This document shows positions 33,124 through 41,656 of a stretch of 64,000 nt of DNA, piece by piece. How positions within the stretch are numbered: the stretch's first letter is position 1; each line of letters opens with the position of its first letter. Source of the DNA: Sedimenticola_A sp040506895. Lineage in GTDB: Bacteria > Pseudomonadota > Gammaproteobacteria > Chromatiales > Chromatiaceae. A program made the translations under genes and the position numbers. The notes below the pieces were generated by a model. It had not been told where the DNA came from, did no database searches, and saw nothing but the letters and a program-made list of their open reading frames with translations. The stretch lies in assembly GCA_040506895.1 (NCBI GenBank), contig JBEVVY010000001.1:2046001-2110000 (forward strand). The letters run 5' to 3'.

Positions 33124-33647
33124 GTCTAATAAATCCTTCGTTAATTTTTTATCCTTACAGGATCATATTCTTGATACAAAAGTGATTGATACATATGATC
33201 CAATTTAAAAATACAGCATATGAAACTATCTGTCTAAAAAACTAATGTTGCTGTATTAATGCTCGCTCAGATTACATAAAACTTAGTCTCAAAAACCCTC
33301 ACGCCTGCTTCTGCGTAGTACCTGATCCTGTTTATTAATAAAAATGAGTTCGGTTCAGGAGGGTCTGCAGTTTATGGCTACGCGGCATCATGCAGACGGT
33401 ATTCTCAGATAGAAATTCGATTTAGTTTCACTGACAAAATGTCAGGCGCAATGGGCAGCAAGAAAACTCTTTCTGAGTAAATTCTAACTACGAGCTATAG
33501 AAAACTTATTTCAACTAAATTGACATAAATCATCTATTTATTGTCAGGAAATTTTACAACTCACGACCAGGAAATCTGTAACTTATTGATTTTTAACGAC
33601 GGTGCGGTAATTGCTTTAATTCTCGAAACATAATAGAGGGAACTACC
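33124..33647. other. 524-bp AT-rich intergenic region
   Basis: No supported gene. It separates two divergent island genes and should hold both promoters. A patch at 33350-33420 (GGAGGGTCTGCAG, GCTACGCGGCATCATGCAGACGG) is more GC-rich than its surroundings and contains an imperfect GTCTGCA/TGCAGAC dyad, possibly a remnant of another element. Confidence 0.5.
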
Positions 33648-34112
33648 TTGAAAAAGCTTGGATCGCGAATCTCAATCATACTTTTGTTATCTGTTATTTG
33701 GATTGCTCCATTAAAGGCTGCAATTATTTATGATTTGGTTTCAGATGTGGTTACATTGCAGTACGAAACACCAACTTTCGTTGATAATACTCCATACATA
33801 AATGCTAGTTTGGCTAATAGTTGTACAGCAATAACAGGGGATTGTGCTTACTTCTACTTTGGTGACGCTTACAATTATGACCGACTTCTCCTGGTGGTCA
33901 CAGCTCCCAATAATATCGCCGGAACCCACGAATTTAATTTCCCATTAAATACATTCTCTACTGTTGGTACTTTCAGTGCTGTTTATCCTAGTGCAACAAC
34001 TTTGACAATCACAGATACTGAGCGTGACAATGAGCTTCCAACACCAACTCCTCTAGCACTTTTAGCCCTTGACCTGGTAGCTATCAACTTCACCGTTAAG
34101 AAAAGACACTGA
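33648..34112 (+). CDS. Secreted protein with PEP-CTERM-like C-terminus
   Basis: A 154-aa protein with an N-terminal signal peptide (to about LKAA) and a beta-rich, Thr/Asn-rich body containing one CTAITGDC disulfide-type pair. The C-terminus reads LPTPTPLALLALDLVAINF followed by KKRH: a Pro-x-Pro motif, a hydrophobic helix and a basic end, which is the layout of PEP-CTERM sorting signals recognised by exosortase, though the usual PEP is PTP. The start is TTG with GAGGG seven bases upstream. No exosortase gene is in the window. Located at the right edge of the AT-rich island. Confidence 0.65.
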   Translation: MKKLGSRISIILLLSVIWIAPLKAAIIYDLVSDVVTLQYETPTFVDNTPYINASLANSCTAITGDCAYFYFGDAYNYDRLLLVVTAPNNIAGTHEFNFPLNTFSTVGTFSAVYPSATTLTITDTERDNELPTPTPLALLALDLVAINFTVKKRH

Positions 34113-34140
34113 TTTAATTAACTGCTCGAAGGTTTTCACT

Positions 34141-34350
34141 TGTCGGGCTTTTATGTCTGTATCAATGTCAGCTTTTACCACATAGAAGCAGCTAGAATAG
34201 TAGTCGCCAATTGTCTGTTCCGGTCGCGTAACGGACATTTAATCAGAAGCCTTTTATGTCCGCTTTTGCCAAAATTGAAGCAGAGACTGTCAGATGACAT
34301 TAAACTAGATTTTCAATCTGCCTGATCAAGTCCAGATTTTCACAGATCAA
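34141..34350 (-). repeat. Dispersed repeat copy B
   Basis: Inverted copy of the repeat that the IS1182 element interrupts at 29.2 kb. Shared blocks on the minus strand in order: CTTGATCAGGC, ATGTCATCTGACAG, and ATGTGGTAAAAGCTGAC. The middle is diverged and includes two TCCG-type words. Confidence 0.5.
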
Positions 34351-34406
34351 AGGCAACGATTTCGATCTAACCCGCCCCAGCCCCCCGGTTCAATACTGAA
34401 AGCCTG

Positions 34407-35330
34407 TCATCCACCAGCACCATTCAACGCCTGCTGAAGCTTCTGCTGGTTGAGGCGTTCCATGCGCTTTGATTCAAGGTACTCTTCCCGCTCCAGTTCA
34501 TGCAACTGGGTCGCATGGACCTCGCTCAGATCAAACCACGTTTGAATACGGGCCTCGAAACGGCTGTCGGGAGGCAGCTTGCAGGTATCGAGGTATGCCT
34601 GCAGGGCCAGGTAGTAGCGCATGGCATTTCGTTCGACGACCCCTTTCACGCCGCCTATATAAATGGGCTCTCCAGTCTCTGTATTACCCACCACGGTAAA
34701 GCCCATCTTGTCACTTCCAAGGGTTGCCAGGTATACATCCGTGGCCAATCGACTGAGAAAACTCGAGTCATAGGATGAATGGATACGCAGAAAGGTGTCA
34801 CTATCGACGGGAATGGCATCCAGTTCAATGCGATAGTTCGTTGTGCCCATCGGGCCTGCATCGGCACTCAGCACAATGCGCACGTAATCATCACTCCTGT
34901 TCGTAATCGCGTAGTCATAATGCAACTGGTAAGCCTTGTCCGGTGTCTCGTAAAACTTGCGCCCGGCATAAAACGTCAAGCTGAACCGGTCGTTCAGGGC
35001 TTGATGGGTACAGGCCTTGACGTTGAAATTCAGTGGTACGAACTGACACCAGTTGGCTGGAACGGTCAACTCCTCGACAACATCATCAAATGCGCTGCCG
35101 ACTATCCCATAGGCATCAGCAGCAAACCTGTCCTTCACAACAGCTGATGAGACAAAGATCGGTTTCCCGGACAGGCTTATACTCGCCCCCCGATCTATCT
35201 CTTTATACAGGGCGGCCAGTTCGGACGCTGTCTCCGCATTGCACCAGGAGACATAGTGCAGCCCCAGACAGATCCAAAAGGCTGAGCGCAGAATAACGGG
35301 TAGCTTTATAAGTGTTACGCCCATCTTCAT
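34407..35330 (-). CDS. Conserved-looking exported protein of unknown function
   Basis: A 307-aa protein with a signal or anchor segment (LIKLPVILRSAFWICLGLHYVSWC), then a large domain with ASISLSGKPIFV, VPANWCQFVPLNFNVKAC and FYAGRKFYETPDKAYQL blocks, beta-rich and probably periplasmic; the last ~40 residues are a charged helix (SKRMERLNQQKLQQAL). The paired Cys in WCQFVPLNFNVKAC suggests a disulfide. I do not know a named family. ATG 35330 is chosen because the signal begins there; the frame extends to 35459. It is divergent from the MlaC-like gene, suggesting a link to lipid transport or the envelope. Confidence 0.65.
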   Translation of the reverse strand: MKMGVTLIKLPVILRSAFWICLGLHYVSWCNAETASELAALYKEIDRGASISLSGKPIFVSSAVVKDRFAADAYGIVGSAFDDVVEELTVPANWCQFVPLNFNVKACTHQALNDRFSLTFYAGRKFYETPDKAYQLHYDYAITNRSDDYVRIVLSADAGPMGTTNYRIELDAIPVDSDTFLRIHSSYDSSFLSRLATDVYLATLGSDKMGFTVVGNTETGEPIYIGGVKGVVERNAMRYYLALQAYLDTCKLPPDSRFEARIQTWFDLSEVHATQLHELEREEYLESKRMERLNQQKLQQALNGAGG

Positions 35331-35524
35331 AAGGATATCTTTTTGGAACTCATTCCACTCGCCAGCGGTAAAGTGACACACAAGAGAGAAAGGAGAGGCG
35401 TTATTTTCCCCGCACCCCTTTAAATATAGCCCACCGGCTCTTCGATTGAATGGTGACATCGACCACGCGGGTTATACTTCCATTATCCCCGCATCACCGG
35501 CAAGGTTCATTGGAAGTCTGCGAG

Positions 35525-36232
35525 ATGAGAGTGGGCATTCACAATTCATGGCATAGCCGCAGGAAGCCAGCGCAGATCAACCGCTGGTTATTGATTCTGC
35601 TTATAGGCCTGACCTGTTTCGGCAATTTGCCCGCCGCCACCGAGCCACCCCTGGATCTTGTCATCGATGCCACGGAGAACCTGGTAAACCAGTTGAAAAC
35701 CAATGGCAATGCCATCGGTAACAATCCCCGACTCGCCTTCGAACTGGCAAACGAGGATATTATTCCGCTCATCGACTTCCCCACCATTGCCCGATCCGTA
35801 CTTGGTCACCACTGGCGCCACGCCTCGCCCGAGCACAGGGACGACTTCGTCAACAATTTCAGGACGTTCATCATCAATCTCTACACGAGCGCCATGGTCA
35901 CCTACTCCCGGGAAATTGTCACCACGGCGGACAGCTTCAGATTCTCCTCCCGTGGCTGGCGGCTGGGCGACACCAGGGCCACGGTGGTAATGGAGTTCAA
36001 ACTCAAGGGCACAGCGCCGGTCAAGGTGGGGTACAACATGCACTGGAAGGGGGATGCATGGAAGGTCTATGACGTCCACGTGCTGGGAATCAGCGTGGTA
36101 TCCCTCTACCGCAAGAACTTTGACGCGGAGATCAGGCGCCATGGACTTGCAGGATTACTGAAGCGCCTGGCAGCGAAGAACAGAACAGGCACTTTTTCTG
36201 CTTTTATCGATAATTCCAATTTTTCAGACTGA
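35525..36232 (+). CDS. MlaC-like periplasmic phospholipid-binding protein (Ttg2D family)
   Basis: A 235-aa protein with a signal peptide (NRWLLILLIGLTCFGNLPAA) and an MlaC/Ttg2D domain: PLIDFPTIARSVLGHHWRHA, the FRTFIINLYTSAMVTYS helix, TVVMEFKLKG and KVYDVHVLGISVVSLYR. MlaC carries phospholipids across the periplasm to the MlaFEDB importer. No mlaFEDB genes are adjacent, so this is an orphan member; mlaA lies elsewhere at 14.2 kb. ATG 35525 has GGAAG eight bases upstream. Divergent from the unknown exported protein. Confidence 0.88.
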   Translation: MRVGIHNSWHSRRKPAQINRWLLILLIGLTCFGNLPAATEPPLDLVIDATENLVNQLKTNGNAIGNNPRLAFELANEDIIPLIDFPTIARSVLGHHWRHASPEHRDDFVNNFRTFIINLYTSAMVTYSREIVTTADSFRFSSRGWRLGDTRATVVMEFKLKGTAPVKVGYNMHWKGDAWKVYDVHVLGISVVSLYRKNFDAEIRRHGLAGLLKRLAAKNRTGTFSAFIDNSNFSD

Positions 36233-36333
36233 CAGACGAACTCCATTCCCTGGAGATGAAATTCAGCTCCTTTAGCCATCCGGGTTCAGGATCCGATACT
36301 GTCCTACAATAAGATCAGGACAGGGAGTTCCTG

Positions 36334-36888
36334 ATGCCATTCGCCCAAACATGCCGATACGTTCTGATTGGCCTGGCCTCTGTGGTGCTGCTATGCGCCC
36401 TGAAGAACTACATTGTCATCATCATCAACGACACACCGTTATGCCCCTATCTTTGTCCTGCCGTTTTTGAACAGCAGCCCCTTGGCAGCATCCCGGGTAT
36501 TGGCCAGTTATACCTGGCGCAAGAATGGCTGCAGACTAGTGCCCAGGAGCTTGCCAACAGGTTTCTGTTCGACCATTGGGGTGTGTTCAGCGTCCTGGTA
36601 GCCACCCCGATCATCAAGGAGGCGATCTATCGGGGCCCCATGTACCTGGCCCGAAAACATTCGCACAGTCCGGCGTGGTGGCTGGCCGGCATGGTACTGG
36701 TGCTGATCTTCGCCCTGAGCCACGGCCGGATCGGTATTGCAGTGATGCCGATTATCGCACTGGGTGCATACAACCTGTGGCTGGTCGCCAAAACACAACG
36801 ATTCTGGCCAGCCCTCTGCCTGCACTTTCTCCACAACTTTATCTTCCTGTCATTGACGCTTTCACAATCCATGTGGATAGGCGACTAG
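36334..36888 (+). CDS. CPBP-family intramembrane protease-like protein
   Basis: A 184-aa membrane protein with about four to five hydrophobic helices. Three CPBP (CAAX protease and bacteriocin-processing) motifs are visible: IIKEAIYRGPMYL for EExxxR with the first Glu replaced by Lys, LIFALSHGR for the FxxxH motif, and LHFLHNFIF for the third. The changed first Glu might reduce catalysis. Some members give bacteriocin immunity, but nothing nearby supports that. The stop codon TAG lies inside the terminal repeat of a MITE-like element, so the original C-terminus may have been longer or different. Confidence 0.7.
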   Translation: MPFAQTCRYVLIGLASVVLLCALKNYIVIIINDTPLCPYLCPAVFEQQPLGSIPGIGQLYLAQEWLQTSAQELANRFLFDHWGVFSVLVATPIIKEAIYRGPMYLARKHSHSPAWWLAGMVLVLIFALSHGRIGIAVMPIIALGAYNLWLVAKTQRFWPALCLHFLHNFIFLSLTLSQSMWIGD

Positions 36889-37016
36889 GGCCTGTTAACA
36901 CTAATTCGATTGACTCTGCTGGGGCTGTTTTTTTGGGTCAACAAGGCTGAATGAGCGTAGTGTAGTCGCTCTACATGAGCGAATGAAAACGCCGCTGGGC
37001 GAAAAAACAGGCCCTA
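36885..37016. mobile_element. 132-bp MITE-like element with 12-bp terminal inverted repeats
   Basis: Ends are CTAGGGCCTGTT (36885-36896) and AACAGGCCCTAG (37005-37016), perfect inverts. The inside has no gene. Each CTAG end provides a TAG stop: one for the gene ending at 36888 and one for the gene ending at 37014 on the other strand. Size and structure fit a non-autonomous miniature transposable element. Confidence 0.7.
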
Positions 37017-40000
37017 GTTTCCCGCAGTGCCATAACCCCCGCCCCCCGGCGTCTCGATCGTGAACAGGTCACCGGCACCCATGGCCAGCTCTTCACTGCC
37101 GGAAAGCTCCACTACTGTGCCGTCGACACGTTCGACCGCATTGCGGCCAACCCTACCCGGATCGCCACCGGACATTCCGTAAGGCGGTATGACCCGATGC
37201 CCGGAGAGTATGGCCGCCGTCATGGGCGCCAGAAATCTCACCCGCCGCACCACGCCGTCTCCTCCCCTGTAGCGGCCATCCCCGCCACTGCCACGCCGTA
37301 TGGAAAAGTCTTCGAGCAGCACCGGGAAACGCCACTCCAGCACCTCCGGATCGGTGAGTCTCGAATTGGTCATGTGGGTATGTACGGCATCTGCCCCGTC
37401 AAAACCGGGGCCCGCGCCGGCACCGCCGCAAATCGTTTCGTAGTACTGGGAGTTGTCATCACCAAAGGTGAAGTTGTTCATGGTGCCCTGTGATGCACCC
37501 ATCACCTGCAACGCACCAAACAGGCTGTCCACAACGGCCTGGGATGTCTCCACGTTACCGGCCACCACCGCGGCGGGATGCCTGGGATTGAGCATGGATC
37601 CTTCCGGTATGATCAGCCTGAGGGGCTTCAGACACCCCTCGTTCATGGGAATCTCATCATCCACCAGGGCTCTGAATACATACAGCGCCGCCGCCCTGCA
37701 GATGGAAGCGGGTGCATTGAAATTGCTCTGCAGCTGATCAGAGGTCCCGGTGAAGTCGATCACCGCCTCCCGCAGACCAGGGTCGACGCTGATGTCCACC
37801 CGGATCACCGCCCCGTTGTCCATCGGGTACTCAAAGCGACCCGAGTGCAGCCTGACGATAACCCGCCGAACCGCCTCCTCTGCATTGTCCTGCACATGCT
37901 TCATGTAGGCGCGCACCACGGCCAGGCCAAACTGATCGATCATGCGCCTCAGTTCATGCACACCCTTTTCGTTTGCCGCGATCTGGGCCCGAAGATCGGC
38001 CAGGTTCTGATCCACGTTGCGCACGGGGTATGGACCACCGAGCAACACGCTGCGTATCTCATCCTCGAGCAGCCTGCCCTGCTCCACCAGTTTCAGGTTA
38101 TCGAGAAGCACCCCCTCTTCAGTCACTGTTCCGCTCGACGGCGGCATGGAGCCGGGCGTGATACCCCCGATATCCGCATGGTGACCGCGGGAGGCCACGT
38201 AGAAGAGGACTTCACCCTCCCCCGACACGACAGGTGTCACCACGGTCACGTCCGGCAGGTGAGTGCCCCCGTTATAGGGGGCGTTGAGCACGAAAACATC
38301 ACCCGCCTCGATAGTGCCGCCCCACTTGCGGATAACCGTGCGGATACTGTCACTCATGGAGCCGAGATGCACCGGCATGTGGGGCGCATTTGCCACCAGG
38401 TTCCCCCCGTCATCGAACACGGCACAGGAGAAATCGAGACGCTCCTTGATATTTACCGAGTAAGCGGTGTTGGCCAGCACACCCCCCATCTGCTCGGCGA
38501 TGGACATGTAGAGATTGTTGAAGATCTCCAGCATGATGGGATCCGCTTCGGTGCCCATAGCATATTGTTGCAGTCGTGCCTCCACCCGTTCCAGAACCAG
38601 GTGATTCCTGTCGCTTATCCTGGCGGCCCAGCCGGGCTCCACAACGGTAGTGGCGTTGGGTTCCACCAGGATGGCCGGCCCTGGCAAACGGACTCCGGGC
38701 CAGAGTGTGGTCCGGTCGAATACCGGGGTCTCGTGTTCATGGCCATGGCTGTACATCCGGACCCGACCGAAGGGATCCGGATCCCCGTCCGTCCTATCAC
38801 TGGCCAGGACCGGGTCCTCCACGGGGTCGCTACCACCCGCAGCCTCTACGGAGATCGCCTCGACAACCAGGGAACGGCCGGTCATCACGAAACCGAACTG
38901 CTGCCGGTGCAACTGCTCGAAGGAGGTCGTCATCTCCGACGCACTGCCGGCCACCACCGCCAGCGCGGTATCAGTGCCGCTGTAGCGCACCATCGCCTTG
39001 CGTATCACCTCGATCCGCTCAGTGGCAACGCCCTGGGCTGCAAGCTCTTCGACAGCCTCGTCACTCAAGCTGTCATATGGCACGGACAACGCCTCAACGA
39101 GCTGCTCGGTCAGCGGCGCCTCCACGGACTGTTCACGTATCGCCCGCAGATCCGCCAGCCCCATACCGTAGGCCGACAGCACGCCGGCATGGGGGTGAAT
39201 GAAGATACTGTTCATGCCCAGGGCGTCCGCCACCAGGCAGGCATGCTGGCCACCGGCACCACCGAAACAGCAGAGGGTGTAGCGGGTGACATCGTAACCC
39301 CGCTGAACAGAGATCTTCTTGATCGCATTGGCCATGTTGTCCACGGCGATCCTGAGAAAACCTTCAGCCACCTCTTCAGCCGTCTTCCCCACCTGTCGGG
39401 CGAGCTGTTGAAAGTGCGAAACGACCACATCCCTGTCCAGGGGCATGTCTGCCTCCGTGCCGAACACCTTGGGGAAATAGTCAGGCTGAATCTTTCCCAG
39501 CATCAGGTTGCAATCGGTCACGGCCAGCGGACCACCCCGGCGATAGCAGGCCGGCCCCGGGTTGGCGCCTGCAGAGTCCGGCCCTACCTGGAATCGTTCA
39601 CCATCGTACTTGAGGATTGAACCACCACCGGCGGCCACGGTATGAATGCTCATCATCGGTACCCGCATTCGCACCCCGGCCACCTCGGTATCGAAGGCAC
39701 GCTCGTACTCGCCGTTGAAATGGGAGACGTCGGTCGAAGTCCCCCCCATGTCGAAACCGATCAACTTGTCGAAACCCGCCATCCTTGCCGTACGCACCAT
39801 GCCCACGACACCACCGGCAGGACCGGAGAGGATCGCATCCTTGCCCTGGAAATAGTCCGCCGATGTGAGCCCGCCGTGGGATTGCATGAACATCAGGCGC
39901 GCATCACCGGTCTGCGAGGAGACCTGCTGCACGTAGCGGCGCAGTATCGGCGATAGGTAGGCATCCACCACCGTGGTATCGCCGCGTCCCACCAGCTTGA

Positions 40001-40595
40001 TCAGGGGACTCACCTTGTTGGATACGGACACCTGCTCGAAACCGACCCGCTGCGCAATCGCCGCCACCCTGGCCTCGTGAGCAGGATAGCGATAGCCATG
40101 CATGAAGAGAATGGCAACGCTGCGGATTCCATCGGCATATGCCGCTTCCAGTTCGGCCTCTGCACCCGCCTCATCCAGCGCCCGCAGCACCTTGCCGTCA
40201 GCCCTCAGCCGCTCCTCCACTTCCGCCACCCGCTCGTAGAGCATCTCGGGCAACCGGATATTGCGGTCGAACAGCCTGGGACGATTCTGGTAACCAATAC
40301 GCAGGGCATCCCTGAAGCCGCGGGTCACCAACAGAAGGGTACGGTCGCCGTCGCGCTCCAACAGGGCGTTGGTGGCCACGGTAGTGCCCATCTTCACCGC
40401 CTCGATCCGCTCACTGGGAATGGGCTCTCCGGCAGCCAGCCCCATCAGATCGCGGATACCCTGGATGGCAGAGTCGCGGTAGCGTTCGGGATTCTCTGAG
40501 AGCAGTTTGCGGGTCGCGATTGAACCGTCGGGACGTCGGGCGACCACATCCGTGAAGGTCCCTCCGCGATCGATCCAGAACTGCCAGCGATTCAT
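37014..40595 (-). CDS. oplA: 5-oxoprolinase / hydantoinase, fused A and B domains
   Basis: An 1193-aa single-chain enzyme. Residues ~1-680 are the HyuA part (start WIDRGGTFTDVVARRPDG, phosphate loop FDMGGTSTDVSHF) and residues ~690-1190 the HyuB part (MLEIFNNLYMSIAEQMG, ending FTIETPGGGGYG). The one-chain fusion and length fit ATP-dependent 5-oxoprolinase, which opens 5-oxoproline to glutamate; N-methylhydantoinase and acetophenone carboxylase relatives are usually split. Monocistronic, near but not within the ornithine cluster. The stop TAG comes from the MITE-like element, directly after GGGGYGTAGN, so the last residues may be altered. Confidence 0.9.
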   Translation of the reverse strand: MNRWQFWIDRGGTFTDVVARRPDGSIATRKLLSENPERYRDSAIQGIRDLMGLAAGEPIPSERIEAVKMGTTVATNALLERDGDRTLLLVTRGFRDALRIGYQNRPRLFDRNIRLPEMLYERVAEVEERLRADGKVLRALDEAGAEAELEAAYADGIRSVAILFMHGYRYPAHEARVAAIAQRVGFEQVSVSNKVSPLIKLVGRGDTTVVDAYLSPILRRYVQQVSSQTGDARLMFMQSHGGLTSADYFQGKDAILSGPAGGVVGMVRTARMAGFDKLIGFDMGGTSTDVSHFNGEYERAFDTEVAGVRMRVPMMSIHTVAAGGGSILKYDGERFQVGPDSAGANPGPACYRRGGPLAVTDCNLMLGKIQPDYFPKVFGTEADMPLDRDVVVSHFQQLARQVGKTAEEVAEGFLRIAVDNMANAIKKISVQRGYDVTRYTLCCFGGAGGQHACLVADALGMNSIFIHPHAGVLSAYGMGLADLRAIREQSVEAPLTEQLVEALSVPYDSLSDEAVEELAAQGVATERIEVIRKAMVRYSGTDTALAVVAGSASEMTTSFEQLHRQQFGFVMTGRSLVVEAISVEAAGGSDPVEDPVLASDRTDGDPDPFGRVRMYSHGHEHETPVFDRTTLWPGVRLPGPAILVEPNATTVVEPGWAARISDRNHLVLERVEARLQQYAMGTEADPIMLEIFNNLYMSIAEQMGGVLANTAYSVNIKERLDFSCAVFDDGGNLVANAPHMPVHLGSMSDSIRTVIRKWGGTIEAGDVFVLNAPYNGGTHLPDVTVVTPVVSGEGEVLFYVASRGHHADIGGITPGSMPPSSGTVTEEGVLLDNLKLVEQGRLLEDEIRSVLLGGPYPVRNVDQNLADLRAQIAANEKGVHELRRMIDQFGLAVVRAYMKHVQDNAEEAVRRVIVRLHSGRFEYPMDNGAVIRVDISVDPGLREAVIDFTGTSDQLQSNFNAPASICRAAALYVFRALVDDEIPMNEGCLKPLRLIIPEGSMLNPRHPAAVVAGNVETSQAVVDSLFGALQVMGASQGTMNNFTFGDDNSQYYETICGGAGAGPGFDGADAVHTHMTNSRLTDPEVLEWRFPVLLEDFSIRRGSGGDGRYRGGDGVVRRVRFLAPMTAAILSGHRVIPPYGMSGGDPGRVGRNAVERVDGTVVELSGSEELAMGAGDLFTIETPGGGGYGTAGN

Positions 40596-40727
40596 ACCTG
40601 CCCCCTCGATTAAACCCGCTAACGGTACCGCCGGGCGCAGGAGAATTCAAACCGGAGGTTGCAGCCGGTTTATCCGATCATCGTACTGCCGGTGGGCATC
40701 ACTTGCCGTGTCACACGGGCAGCAGTG

Positions 40728-41618
40728 TTATTCAACCGTGAGACTGACCTGGAAGGGTCCGTTGCCGATACCGATCCGGGTGGGGCTGCCGCCGTTTACA
40801 TCCGAAACCGACATACCCTGGCTTACGGTGAACTGTGCATCCATGATCGAGCTTGAACTTGTGATCACGATGGGGCTGCTGCTGAAATCCTGGACCCCGA
40901 CCACGCTGTAGACATCATCTTCATCCGTGGCCAGGTAAGCCGACGTATCCACCAGGTAGGCGGTCACCGTCCCCTCGGTACCGGTGGCGCTGAAACCACT
41001 GCCACCGGCCAGGTTGTCAAGGGGGGCCGTCAGGGTGCCGGGACTGGACAGTATATTCGAATCACTGGAGCAGACCGTGGAGGACTGGTAGGTCACATCG
41101 ACACCCCCCCCGGTATTGGCACCCGTTCCCGAGGAGGTGGCCGTGGTGGTTACGCAGTACTGGCCACTGCCAAGGGCGGAGTAGTCACTGGCATCCTCTT
41201 CCGTGCCGCTGGGATCGTCCTGGACACTGGCACTGAAGGTGATGGCCGCCTTGATCACGAAGTTCCTGTTGAGCTTGATGTAGCCATAGTTGTAGGTGCC
41301 GTTCGACGGCTTGCTGGTGGTTCCGCTCAACGCGGAGGAGGCTCCCTTGTTGACCACCACGTCGAACCCGGACGCGTTGGTAAACACAACCTCGCAACCG
41401 GTCAGGTCCATGGTCGAACTGGTGGTGGGCGGCGTGGGTGCCGAGGGACACAGACCCATCTCGTAGATCTTGATGGAGTAGTAGTCGGGCTCTCCCTGGC
41501 AATAGCTACCGCTGGGCACGGTCATCACACCACCGGTGACACTGCAGACAGGTGAAGCACCACTTGCCAAAAGAGGAAAGACGGACAACAGCACAAGAGG
41601 AGTGAGCGTTTTATTCAT
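40728..41618 (-). CDS. Secreted Ser/Thr/Gly-rich protein paired with an inverse autotransporter barrel
   Basis: A 296-aa protein with a signal peptide (PLVLLSVFPLLASGA) and a Ser/Thr/Gly/Asp-rich, Lys-poor mature part of beta character. It has six cysteines and a distinctive early block YYSIKIYEMGLCPSAP, then repeated GTxTAxL-like strands and a VSLTVE end. Its composition is that of extracellular adhesin or surface-layer material. It begins 38 bases after the intimin-type barrel gene on the same strand, so the two are probably one transcript. I do not recognise a named family. A role as passenger, partner or substrate of the barrel is inference. Confidence 0.7.
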   Translation of the reverse strand: MNKTLTPLVLLSVFPLLASGASPVCSVTGGVMTVPSGSYCQGEPDYYSIKIYEMGLCPSAPTPPTTSSTMDLTGCEVVFTNASGFDVVVNKGASSALSGTTSKPSNGTYNYGYIKLNRNFVIKAAITFSASVQDDPSGTEEDASDYSALGSGQYCVTTTATSSGTGANTGGGVDVTYQSSTVCSSDSNILSSPGTLTAPLDNLAGGSGFSATGTEGTVTAYLVDTSAYLATDEDDVYSVVGVQDFSSSPIVITSSSSIMDAQFTVSQGMSVSDVNGGSPTRIGIGNGPFQVSLTVE

Positions 41619-41656
41619 CGTTACAATCCATTAACTATTTTGACATGCCCAACCGG

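Noticed and set aside
36334..36888. Bacteriocin immunity role for the CPBP-like gene
   Set aside because: No bacteriocin precursor or transporter gene is nearby, and the first motif has lost a glutamate.
37578..39620. 680-codon open frame opposite the 5-oxoprolinase gene
   Set aside because: Antisense shadow caused by codon bias; the minus strand encodes a full-length known enzyme.
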